NCBI GenBank assembly: GCA_017535325.1
Contig: JAFXUC010000042.1
Coordinates: forward strand, 1 to 49,902
From: Bacteroidales bacterium
GTDB lineage: Bacteria; Bacteroidota; Bacteroidia; Bacteroidales; UBA3824
Reading direction: 5' to 3'
DNA: 49,902 nt
The notes beneath the pieces were generated by a model. That model worked only from the letters and a program-made list of their open reading frames with translations, had not been told where the DNA came from and did not search any database. Made by a program: the position numbers and the translations under genes. Below, one piece after another: positions 1 to 8,310 of the stretch; the first letter of the stretch is position 1, and each line of letters opens with the position of its first letter.

Positions 1-156
1 ATCTTGCGGTCTGTATGTCAGATTGCTGATTTCAATTTTCAGACCTTCGGATTCAAACAAAACTTCCAAAAAACGCTTCATAATTATAGGGTCGGAAAAT
101 ATTTTCTTAAACCCGAAATCCGTCAAAGGACTAATATAAAAAATGTTCCTTTTCAT
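1..156 (-). CDS. Rpn family (PD-(D/E)XK) recombination-promoting nuclease/transposase, N-terminal part
   Basis: An ATG on the minus strand at 156 opens a 52-codon frame that runs off the left edge. The protein begins MKRNIFYISPLTDFGFKKIF, and the 'TDFGFKKIF' block is the typical N-terminus of the Rpn/PDDEXK_2 family of putative transposases (DNA endonucleases that promote RecA-independent recombination in E. coli). The catalytic PD-(D/E)XK core would lie outside the window, so activity cannot be judged. It is divergent from the subtilase gene, with about 120 AT-rich bases between them. Confidence 0.75.
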   Translation of the reverse strand, partial: MKRNIFYISPLTDFGFKKIFSDPIIMKRFLEVLFESEGLKIEISNLTYRPQD

Positions 157-252
157 CAACGCAAAGAAAATTATTTTTTTCCAAAAAGGCAAATTTTTTC
201 AAAGAAAAAAACAAAGTTTTGTCATTTTCCTATAATTATTCAAAAAAGTTTT

Positions 253-260
253 TAACTTTG
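253..260 (+). promoter_or_regulatory. Bacteroidota -7 box for the subtilase gene
   Basis: TAACTTTG at 253-260, followed by GCGG, lies 20 bases before the ATG at 281. It matches the TAnnTTTG consensus of the Bacteroidota primary sigma factor. No TTG sits at the ideal -33 distance. Confidence 0.6.
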
Positions 261-280
261 CGGAAAAAGTATTTTTAGTT

Positions 281-2713
281 ATGGCAGCAAAAAAAATCAT
301 TTATACGGCAAATTTGACCTCTTTCCGACCGGTTGTCTGGTACGGAAGCCCGGTCATACACAGATATTCTCTCATAAATTCGGTCTTGAAAAACTCCCTC
401 GGAGAAGAATACGCCGAATTTGTCCCCGAACCGATAATCTCTGCCGACAAGGTCGTTTACCTGAGTAATTATGTTACCAATCCGACGGAATTTACAAAAT
501 TAAACTCTGAAAAACAGGAGTTTATACGTGTAAAACTCCAAGAGATGATAACAAACGTAAAACGCTTTGCCGCCGGACTGAAAGCCTCGGAAGACCCGCA
601 CGAAAAAGAACTCGGCGAACTCCTCGACTTCTGCGTCGAAGTGCCGTCTCTGGAAAACGTCTTAACCGAAGACAACAAAATCATCCTCGCAGGCTGGGGA
701 CTGAGTTCAGAGAAGAGTTTCAAAGAAAATTTCAAACTCGAAAGCAAAATTCAAAAGCCCATTTCAGAGGTTAAAACCGTAACTTCAAATAACACGCCTC
801 AACCTTCTGAAACACAAATACAAGAAACAACTCAGCAAACACCGCCGCCGCATACCGAGCCGCCCGTTAGAGAGGCTGTGCCGCCTAATCCGCTCACTCC
901 TCCTACACCGCCAAAGGCAACAGAGAGCCGTAAAAGCGGTCTTCCGCCTTGGCTTTGGTTTCTTCTCGGCGCGTTGCTTATGCTGATAATTTTCTTAATC
1001 TTAAAATTTTGTTCAGATAACAAGCCTGAAACCGCTGACAATCAAGAGTCAAGAGAAGAAATAATAAAAAAAATTCTGCCCGACGAGCCAAACATACCGC
1101 CCGCTATCGACACTACAAAATTAGTGGTTGACCCCGACGACCCCGGAAAGCGTAAAGTCTTTTCCGACCTCGTTAACATAGCCGTGGCAAAAGGCGTAAA
1201 AATGGAAGACTTTGCCCTGAGCCTTCACGAGGAGTTCAACGACGATTTGCGCATAGTCTTCTATGATACAGCGATAAACCTCATGCAGGTTCAGGTCAGC
1301 GACGACGGTTACAAAGAGTGGATAGGCAGGTTGAAAGGATTTACAAATGTAAAACTTGCTTTTACTGACGCGGTTTTTGAGACGGGCAAAAAACCGTCCT
1401 CAGACCCCGATTTTTCCAACATGTCAAAGTCGTGGTATTTTTCAGAGGTTCAAGCCTTTGAAGCGTGGGACATCACCGAAGGCGACTCGTCGGTAATAGT
1501 CGCCGTCTGCGACAACGGTTTTGACATCTCGCACCCCGAACTAAAAGGCAAAACCGTAAATCCGTACTGCGTGGTAACAGGCGAGCATTCCGTCGGCGTA
1601 CCAAGAAGCGAAGACGGCTCGCACGGCACTCACGTTGCGGGAACGGCTCTCGGAAATTCTGAAAACGGTCTCGGCGTTTGCGGAATCGCGCCCAAATGCC
1701 GTCTTATGCCCATACAAATCGCCGACGAAGACGGAAACATGTCGTCGCTGTGCATAGTTGCGGGCATTTTGTACGCCATTCACCACGAGGCAAAAGTCGT
1801 AAACCTCTCGGTCGGAACGTATTTTGACGAAAACGTAACCTCTCTGCCGCAAAGCCAGCAAAGCGAACTTATCAGCAATTATTATAAAGACGAGTGCATT
1901 TTTTGGAACGACCTGTTTCAGTTTGCCTTGGACGAAAACGTGATTTTGGTTTTGGCAGCCGGCAATCAGAACATCATGGCGGGTATCGACCCGTTTGCGA
2001 GAACCGACAAGGCGTTGATAGTTTCGGCGTATCAAAAGGCGGCGAGACCGAAAGCGGATTTTTCTAATTTCGGAAAGTATTCCAATATCTGCGCTCCGGG
2101 CGTAAAAATCTATTCGAGCGTTCCGGGCGGCAGGTTTGAATTTATGGACGGTACAAGTATGGCAAGCCCCGTCGTAACGGGTGCGGCGGCACTTCTGCGC
2201 TCTCAATATCCTGAACTTCCCGCTCAGGACATCATCAAAACCCTCATCGAGACCGCAAAACCGCTGAACTCGACACCGCAAATCGGCGGCCTCCTGCAAA
2301 TAGCCTCGGCTCTCAAACATCTTGGCGGCGAGGTTATGAACATTCCCGAAGACAGCAAAGACATAAATTTTGCAGTCGGCAAATGGAAATCCACGACAAG
2401 CCTTGTCAACTCCGACGACCCGACAATCGGCGTTTCCATGTATTTTGACATTCAGGCGGACGGCAAAGGCAAAATCATGTACGTAGAGACCACGGGCGAC
2501 AAATTCACCGCCGACCTCTCTGTCAGTTTTGAAGACGGCAAACTGATAATCCGTCAGGACAAAGACGCAGTTGCGCCCGGCATAGAACACGATTACGACC
2601 CCTGCACATACGTCTGCAAACAAAACGCCGAAACAGGCAAAGCCGACTGCACGACGCATTGGGATTCGGGACACTCCGACACGGATTTCAACATGATAAA
2701 GACCAACTTTTAA
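281..2713 (+). CDS. membrane-anchored S8 (subtilisin-like) serine peptidase with cytoplasmic N-terminal domain
   Basis: The protein is 810 aa. The subtilase core has Asp411 (in AVCDNGFD), His448 (in GSHGTHVAG), oxyanion Asn562 (LAAGNQN) and catalytic Ser626 (DGTSMASP), so the triad is complete. There is no signal peptide. A ~160-residue N-terminal domain and a Pro/Thr-rich linker precede one membrane segment at about 224-243, which predicts an N-in topology with the protease in the periplasm. About 100 C-terminal residues, after the catalytic domain, look like a beta-rich lipocalin-type domain. The ATG at 281 follows a clear -7 box. The stop codon overlaps that of the convergent U32 gene within one TTAA. 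The family call is secure. Substrate and the role of the N-terminal domain are unknown. Confidence 0.88.
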   Translation: MAAKKIIYTANLTSFRPVVWYGSPVIHRYSLINSVLKNSLGEEYAEFVPEPIISADKVVYLSNYVTNPTEFTKLNSEKQEFIRVKLQEMITNVKRFAAGLKASEDPHEKELGELLDFCVEVPSLENVLTEDNKIILAGWGLSSEKSFKENFKLESKIQKPISEVKTVTSNNTPQPSETQIQETTQQTPPPHTEPPVREAVPPNPLTPPTPPKATESRKSGLPPWLWFLLGALLMLIIFLILKFCSDNKPETADNQESREEIIKKILPDEPNIPPAIDTTKLVVDPDDPGKRKVFSDLVNIAVAKGVKMEDFALSLHEEFNDDLRIVFYDTAINLMQVQVSDDGYKEWIGRLKGFTNVKLAFTDAVFETGKKPSSDPDFSNMSKSWYFSEVQAFEAWDITEGDSSVIVAVCDNGFDISHPELKGKTVNPYCVVTGEHSVGVPRSEDGSHGTHVAGTALGNSENGLGVCGIAPKCRLMPIQIADEDGNMSSLCIVAGILYAIHHEAKVVNLSVGTYFDENVTSLPQSQQSELISNYYKDECIFWNDLFQFALDENVILVLAAGNQNIMAGIDPFARTDKALIVSAYQKAARPKADFSNFGKYSNICAPGVKIYSSVPGGRFEFMDGTSMASPVVTGAAALLRSQYPELPAQDIIKTLIETAKPLNSTPQIGGLLQIASALKHLGGEVMNIPEDSKDINFAVGKWKSTTSLVNSDDPTIGVSMYFDIQADGKGKIMYVETTGDKFTADLSVSFEDGKLIIRQDKDAVAPGIEHDYDPCTYVCKQNAETGKADCTTHWDSGHSDTDFNMIKTNF

Positions 2714-4518
2714 GCGAAAATTCTCATAACGCAGTCTTTGCAGTCGAATTTCAGGGTAAATGTGCCGTATTCGTTTTTGAGACTGTAACTCTCCGCTTTC
2801 CAGTCTGCGGGGACGTTTTTGCAGTTTTTCGGACAAAAACCGAGTTCGCGGCGGATACAGTATTTTGTGGTCATGAGTTCCAAGCCGGAAGTTTTTTTCA
2901 AAAGTTCAAACGCAGGCTGAACGATTTTGCAACCGTGCTTTTCGTAAAACTTTTTCGCGAGAGCGTTAGAGACGTTCATTCTGTAATCTCCCGTTTCTCT
3001 AAAATATTCAACATCGCCCTGCGGTTTGTCTGACGGCTTTGCCGCGAACCGTTCTACACGTTTATGAGAAAGATTCTCTAACATTGTCCGCCTTAATTCT
3101 GCAATTACGGAGTTCGGAACAAAGGGAACGTCCTCATCATAGACGGCAGAATATTCCGTAACGTAAAATTTTTCGCCAGTTTTCCTAAAATTCTGCTCGA
3201 TGTTTAAAAGCGATTTTTCCGCGTTTTCCGCCTTTTGAAATGCGAACGGTATTTGCGACTTTGTTTTAATGCCGTCTTCGTCGCAAATTTCGGCAAAAAA
3301 GTCATCTTTTTTGAGATTAAGGGTGATATTTACGCCGATTTTACGCTGAGTCTTTTCCGAGGAAAGTTTTCTTAAAAATTCCGTGTCAAGGTTTCTGAAA
3401 ATTTTTTCGCCCTTCGGGATATTATCGCCGCTGTTGACAATCAGCGCGCCGTTTTGCAAAACTTTTTCAACGCGGAAACCGTACAAAGCATTGTTTTTGA
3501 CAAAACACAAACCGTCGCCGTTGGAGATTTTTTTATCACCTTTTATAATAAGTGCATTTTGTTTTTTCTCTGAGACAGTTCCCAAAAACTCGCCGATGGA
3601 CTTCGGAGAAAAGAAATTCGCTTTTTTCTCACCGCCGCCGTAGACAAAATAATGCGTAAAACCACGGTTGAAAACTTTCTGTAAATCAGGCTGAAAATCA
3701 AAAAAGCACTCTCCCGAAGACGATTTTTTCTTTCCGCTTTCAAGGCAGGAGTCAATAAGTTTTCTGTAATAAGCGGTAACGTTTTTTACATACGGAATAT
3801 CTTTCAGCCTGCCCTCAATCTTCAAGGAATCAACGCCCGCGCTTATCAGGTCAGAAATTTTGTCGTACATAGCGAAATCCTTCAAAGACAAAAGATAAGA
3901 ATCCTTTATCAGAAGTTTTTCTTTATCGTTAAAAAGCGAATATTTCAATCTGCACGCCTGCGCACATTCGCCGCGGTTTGCTGACCGCGAGCCGATTTTC
4001 GCGCTCATATAACACTGTCCCGAAAAACTTACGCACAACGCCCCGTGAACAAAACATTCGATTTCGGCGTTTATGTTCTGACGGATTTTTTTGATGTCGT
4101 CCAAACCGCATTCACGCGCCAAAACAATACGCTTAAAACCCAAGTCGTCAAAAAACTTTATCCGCTGAAAATCGTAATTGTGCATTTGTGTGCTTGCATG
4201 AAGTTCTATCGGCGGAATATCCATTTCCAGAATGCCGGTATCCTGAACAATCAGCGCGTCAACGCCGATGTTATAAAGGTCTTTTATAAGTTTTTCGGCG
4301 ATAGGTAATTCGTTGTCGTAGAGAATGGTATTAAGCGTTACATAAACTTTTGAATTATAAAAATGCGCATAGTTTACGAGGGTTTCGATGTCTTTTACGG
4401 AGTTTGAAGCGAACTTTCTCGCACCGAAGTCCGACGCGCCTATATAAACGGCGTCAGCACCGCAGTTGACGGCACAAATTCCGGTTTCACAGTTTTTAGC
4501 AGGGGATAAAAGTTCCAT
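2710..4518 (-). CDS. U32 family 'peptidase' (possible RNA-hydroxylation enzyme)
   Basis: The protein is 602 aa. Its N-terminus (ELLSPAKNCETGICAVNCGADAVYIG type) and the Cys-rich signature at about 153-190 (ECFVHGALC, SGQC, GECAQACR) mark the U32 family. Characterised relatives such as RlhA, TrhP and UbiU/UbiV carry an Fe-S cluster on such cysteines and act in RNA or quinone hydroxylation rather than proteolysis, so the 'peptidase' name is traditional. It is longer than TrhP and has the extended C-terminal region seen in RlhA-type members. It starts 17 bp after the propeller-SpoIIE gene and is probably the last gene of that minus-strand operon. Exact substrate is not deducible. Confidence 0.85.
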   Translation of the reverse strand: MELLSPAKNCETGICAVNCGADAVYIGASDFGARKFASNSVKDIETLVNYAHFYNSKVYVTLNTILYDNELPIAEKLIKDLYNIGVDALIVQDTGILEMDIPPIELHASTQMHNYDFQRIKFFDDLGFKRIVLARECGLDDIKKIRQNINAEIECFVHGALCVSFSGQCYMSAKIGSRSANRGECAQACRLKYSLFNDKEKLLIKDSYLLSLKDFAMYDKISDLISAGVDSLKIEGRLKDIPYVKNVTAYYRKLIDSCLESGKKKSSSGECFFDFQPDLQKVFNRGFTHYFVYGGGEKKANFFSPKSIGEFLGTVSEKKQNALIIKGDKKISNGDGLCFVKNNALYGFRVEKVLQNGALIVNSGDNIPKGEKIFRNLDTEFLRKLSSEKTQRKIGVNITLNLKKDDFFAEICDEDGIKTKSQIPFAFQKAENAEKSLLNIEQNFRKTGEKFYVTEYSAVYDEDVPFVPNSVIAELRRTMLENLSHKRVERFAAKPSDKPQGDVEYFRETGDYRMNVSNALAKKFYEKHGCKIVQPAFELLKKTSGLELMTTKYCIRRELGFCPKNCKNVPADWKAESYSLKNEYGTFTLKFDCKDCVMRIFA

Positions 4519-4534
4519 TTATGATGAGTTTTTT

Positions 4535-7500
4535 TTAATCTTTCATTCTGAATCCTAAAACCGTAATATCGTCCCTCTGCCCTGCCGAACCCATAAAGTC
4601 TTGCAATTCGTTGCCTAAAAGCGTACCTAACTTGCGCATCGGCAAATCGGCATTAAGGACAAGAAATTCCGAAAAACGTTGCGAACCAAATCTGCGGCGG
4701 TTTTTGTCGCACTGGTCGATAAGACCGTCAGACAACATCACGATAAAATCCTTGGGCATAAACTTAAAATAATGCGGTTCAAAACTGTACGATTTGTCAG
4801 TTGCCTCAAAACCGTAACCGATTTGCCGCTGAGAGCCGCGTATTTTGGAGATTTTGTTTTCTTTCTCGGAAAACACATATACAGAACTTCTTGTGCCTGA
4901 AAAAGTTACGTCATAATATCCTTCGCCGGGCTCAAACTTGCAAATACTCAAATCTATGCCGTCGGTATTGTGTTCGCTGTCCTGTTTCAAGGTTTTGGAA
5001 AACTTCTCGCTCAAAAGTTCGAGAATTTCCACCGGCGAGGTTATGCCGGAGATTTTGATTATCTGCTCCAAAATGTCGTAACCGATAAGGCTCATAAACG
5101 CGCCCGGCACGCCGTGTCCCGTACAGTCGGCAACCACCGTGATAAAACCGCCGCAGGGAAGTTTTTCGTACATATAAAAGTCACCCGACACAATGTCCTT
5201 GGGCAAATATATCGTGAAAAAGTCCAAAAATTCACCGATGTCGCCGTCAGAAGGCAAAATAGAGTTTTGTATGCTCTGAGCGTAACGCATTGATTCCGTT
5301 ATGGTTATATTCTGACGGGCAATTTGCTCGTAGCCGGTCTCCAACTGGTCGTTGGCACTGATAAGTTGCTGCTTCTGATGCTCTATTTCCGCTTTTTGTG
5401 TCGAAAGTTCCATGTAAGCCGTCGTGAGGGCTTTGGTCTGTTCGAGGGTTTCCTCGCTTGATTTTTTGAGTTGTGTGATGTCAGTCTCAACGATAATCCA
5501 GTTGCAAAGGTCGTTCTTGTCGTCAAAAACGGGATCTATCGCCATTTGGGAATAAATTTTTTCGCCCTCCGGGTTAATGTGGTAATACTCAAAGGACTGC
5601 GAGCGGCAAAGTTCCTTGGCGCGGATAATATTTTCGGCGTTTTCGCTGCCTTCTATCACAACCGCCTTAAAATAATTTTCGGAATATTTATTTTTAAAAT
5701 CTTCCAAAGTATATCCGTAAATACTTTTGAACGAATGGTTTACGTATACAAACTCTCCGTCAGCGTCAAGAATTACGACTGAGTTTGCGGATTTTAGAGC
5801 CACAAGCGACATGATTTTAAGACGGTGGTTTTGAGCATAATACTCGCTGCTGATTTTCTGATTCTGCTGTTCGAGTTCCAAATTCTGCTGCTTTAAGTCA
5901 ACGGTTTTGCATTTTACCCAAACGCCCACTAAGCACAAAAGCAAAAACAAGTATATAAAATAAGCCCACCAGCGTCTGAACCATGGCTGACGGATAGAGA
6001 ATTTGTAAACCGCCGTCCCGCTTTCAAGTCCGGTGTAGTTTTTGGCTTTCACCTTAAAAACATAATCTCCGGGCTTCAACTGTCCGAAGTTTACTTTATC
6101 TTCCGCTTTAAACGGCGACCATGAAGTGCTGTGTCCTTCAAGGAAATAACTATAAGATGTTTTTTCGGGACTTTCAAAACACGAGGCTGAGAAAGAAACT
6201 TCAAGACTGCGAATGTCATCGCCGAAATCCACATATTTTTTGCCCGGAGAATATACCCGCTCCGCTCCGCCGTCAAAATACTTGTAACCCGAAAACACAT
6301 TTTTGCCGTTGACGGTTACAGTATTTATCATCACCTCAAACGGCTCTTTTTCAGGCACTCCCTCGTGAGCATTCGTGTTATAAACCAAAAGCCCCGCCTC
6401 GCTCGAAATAAAAATCAGCGAGTCGTATTTTTGTGCGGAAAACACAGTATAAGTGTCAAGTTTTATTGCCAGAGTGTCAAGACGCAAACCGTCAGCAGTT
6501 TTTTTGGCTACAACATAACGGTCAAAATCGCGGAACAAAACGCTGTCGGAATTGTCAATATGAATGCACTGAATGTTGTCGTCAATATTGTTAGCATTAA
6601 CATTCAATGTGTTAACGCCGAAATGAAGTTCGTTGGAGAGGAAATCCGTTTTTTGCGGCAACTTTGCCTGATAAAAATTATAATCGTAAATGCTGATGTT
6701 TTCGTCAACCGAAAAACACATCTGTCTGAACGATTTGAAACCGTCGTAACAGTTGCAGACAGGTACAATGGAATACCTCGTTAAATCCCCGTCTTTTGGC
6801 ACGACATAATACACGCCCTCAAAAATCGTAGAAAACCACAACATTCCGTTTTTGTCGGAGGCGATTTTCCAAAGCGGGAAATTAATTCCGTTAACAGAAT
6901 GTAAATTGCTGATTTTGAAAGTTTTATCCTTTTTGTAATCGGCGACAAGAAGTCCGTCGTATGCGGCTATAAAGAGTTTGCCGGGAAATTTTTCCGACAA
7001 TGTTCCCTGATAAATGCTGTTGTAATCAAGTATTCTTTCGGCACTGCCGCCGAAAACCTCAAAAATTCCCTGCGATGTAAACGCCAAAACCGAGCCGTCA
7101 ATTTTTTTAACGTCCCAACAAATAAGCCCGCGGTTAAGAACGCCCTGAAACCTGACTGCCTCAAATTTCAAATGGTCGTCAACTTTCGCAGTTTTAAGAC
7201 CGTCAAAACCGTAACAATAAAGCGTATCCCCTATTTTGACAGTGCCGAGTCCCGCGCCCGAAATTCCGTGCCGGAGATTGTAATACAAAAGCGGCGTGTT
7301 AAGTTCTATCTTTGTAACGCAATACAACGACGATGCCCATAAATTGTGCTTTTGGTCAAAATTGAGGTAAAGAATATCATTCTTCGGCAGCGAGTTTGTT
7401 GAATCAACGGTAATAATTTCTTCAAGATTTTCGTCAAAAACGGCAATTTCGTAGTTGACCGCAACAGCCGTTCTCCGGCTCAGTGAATCGTATGCAACTG

Positions 7501-8302
7501 CGACAGAGCGGACGTTACTATTAAAAGTATGACTAAAAGTAACCGGTATTAAATCGCTGTCATTCAAAGGCGAAGGATTGTTTGCTTTTTTGTTTTCGAT
7601 TCTAAAAAACCCTCTGCCGTCGGTTATAAACAAATCCGCGTTTTTGCCAGCAAGAGAAAGTTCGGTACGCGAAAAATTCATCGAAAGATTTTTCAAAGAG
7701 ATTTTGAAATATTTTTTTCCATGAGAAAGATAAAAAAGATTACCGTAAACGTCCACATAAAAAGGAAGGCTGAATGAGTTGACATTTTTGATTGCGCCGG
7801 TATCCGAAACCTGCGTAATATTCTGATAGTCATAACAGAAAACACCTTTGCGTCCCAAAAACCACACTTCCTCTCCCACCAATGCGGCATCGTCGATAAT
7901 CATACCGGAGACTGCCGGATTGTCAGCAAGCGAAACATAACGCAACTGTCCGTCTTCCTGCGGCTCAAAATATCCGAAATCGTTGTCGCCGCAGACAAAA
8001 ATGTTGTTTTTCCTGTCAACGGTAACGCGGGTGATACCGGATACATGCTCGGTGTTGTATTTTACTTTTTTCTCGCCGGACATTACAAAAAGACCACTCG
8101 AAGTGGCAAAAAGCATATTGCCGTTCTTGTCAAGAGCCGAGCCATAAAAAAACAGCGACCTCTTAAATTCTTTGCCGCTGTATGACTTCAAATACAGAGC
8201 CTCTTTCATAAAATCAGACTTTTGCCCGTAACAACAAAAAGCAGCCGTCATCACAAGGACAATGGCTGAAACAAAAGATTTTATGCGAAAACTCCAATCC
8301 AT
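4535..8302 (-). CDS. propeller-PAS-SpoIIE (PP2C) phosphatase receptor
   Basis: The protein is 1255 aa. In order it has a signal peptide (1-26), a long beta-propeller region of two-component-regulator type (about 40-660), a Y_Y_Y domain (about 690-765), one membrane segment (about 772-795), a coiled coil, a PAS domain (about 830-950), a second coiled coil and a SpoIIE/PP2C phosphatase domain (about 1035-1255). Metal-binding aspartates are present: Asp1041 in SGDFY, Asp1059 in ADCTGHG, Asp1192 in SDGLID and Asp1244-Asp1245 in QRDDIT. Such propeller architectures usually end in a histidine kinase. Here the output is a Ser/Thr phosphatase. It starts 8 bp after the upstream SpoIIE gene, so the two are probably co-transcribed. 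Ligand and phospho-protein target are unknown. Confidence 0.85.
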   Translation of the reverse strand: MDWSFRIKSFVSAIVLVMTAAFCCYGQKSDFMKEALYLKSYSGKEFKRSLFFYGSALDKNGNMLFATSSGLFVMSGEKKVKYNTEHVSGITRVTVDRKNNIFVCGDNDFGYFEPQEDGQLRYVSLADNPAVSGMIIDDAALVGEEVWFLGRKGVFCYDYQNITQVSDTGAIKNVNSFSLPFYVDVYGNLFYLSHGKKYFKISLKNLSMNFSRTELSLAGKNADLFITDGRGFFRIENKKANNPSPLNDSDLIPVTFSHTFNSNVRSVAVAYDSLSRRTAVAVNYEIAVFDENLEEIITVDSTNSLPKNDILYLNFDQKHNLWASSLYCVTKIELNTPLLYYNLRHGISGAGLGTVKIGDTLYCYGFDGLKTAKVDDHLKFEAVRFQGVLNRGLICWDVKKIDGSVLAFTSQGIFEVFGGSAERILDYNSIYQGTLSEKFPGKLFIAAYDGLLVADYKKDKTFKISNLHSVNGINFPLWKIASDKNGMLWFSTIFEGVYYVVPKDGDLTRYSIVPVCNCYDGFKSFRQMCFSVDENISIYDYNFYQAKLPQKTDFLSNELHFGVNTLNVNANNIDDNIQCIHIDNSDSVLFRDFDRYVVAKKTADGLRLDTLAIKLDTYTVFSAQKYDSLIFISSEAGLLVYNTNAHEGVPEKEPFEVMINTVTVNGKNVFSGYKYFDGGAERVYSPGKKYVDFGDDIRSLEVSFSASCFESPEKTSYSYFLEGHSTSWSPFKAEDKVNFGQLKPGDYVFKVKAKNYTGLESGTAVYKFSIRQPWFRRWWAYFIYLFLLLCLVGVWVKCKTVDLKQQNLELEQQNQKISSEYYAQNHRLKIMSLVALKSANSVVILDADGEFVYVNHSFKSIYGYTLEDFKNKYSENYFKAVVIEGSENAENIIRAKELCRSQSFEYYHINPEGEKIYSQMAIDPVFDDKNDLCNWIIVETDITQLKKSSEETLEQTKALTTAYMELSTQKAEIEHQKQQLISANDQLETGYEQIARQNITITESMRYAQSIQNSILPSDGDIGEFLDFFTIYLPKDIVSGDFYMYEKLPCGGFITVVADCTGHGVPGAFMSLIGYDILEQIIKISGITSPVEILELLSEKFSKTLKQDSEHNTDGIDLSICKFEPGEGYYDVTFSGTRSSVYVFSEKENKISKIRGSQRQIGYGFEATDKSYSFEPHYFKFMPKDFIVMLSDGLIDQCDKNRRRFGSQRFSEFLVLNADLPMRKLGTLLGNELQDFMGSAGQRDDITVLGFRMKD

Positions 8303-8310
8303 AATTTTTT

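Noticed and set aside
1351..1366. Operator-like TTACAAATGTAA inside the subtilase gene
   Set aside because: It lies in a conserved reading frame (FTNVKL) and has no promoter nearby; probably chance.
2710..2713. Possible missing terminator between the convergent subtilase and U32 genes
   Set aside because: The stops overlap in TTAA and no hairpin is seen, but Rho-dependent ending is common; not evidence of anything unusual.
1541..2836. 431-codon open frame on the minus strand opposite the subtilase gene
   Set aside because: Its translation is Arg/Val/Cys-rich without any family pattern, and it lies fully antisense to an intact protease domain; it is a shadow of GC-biased third positions.
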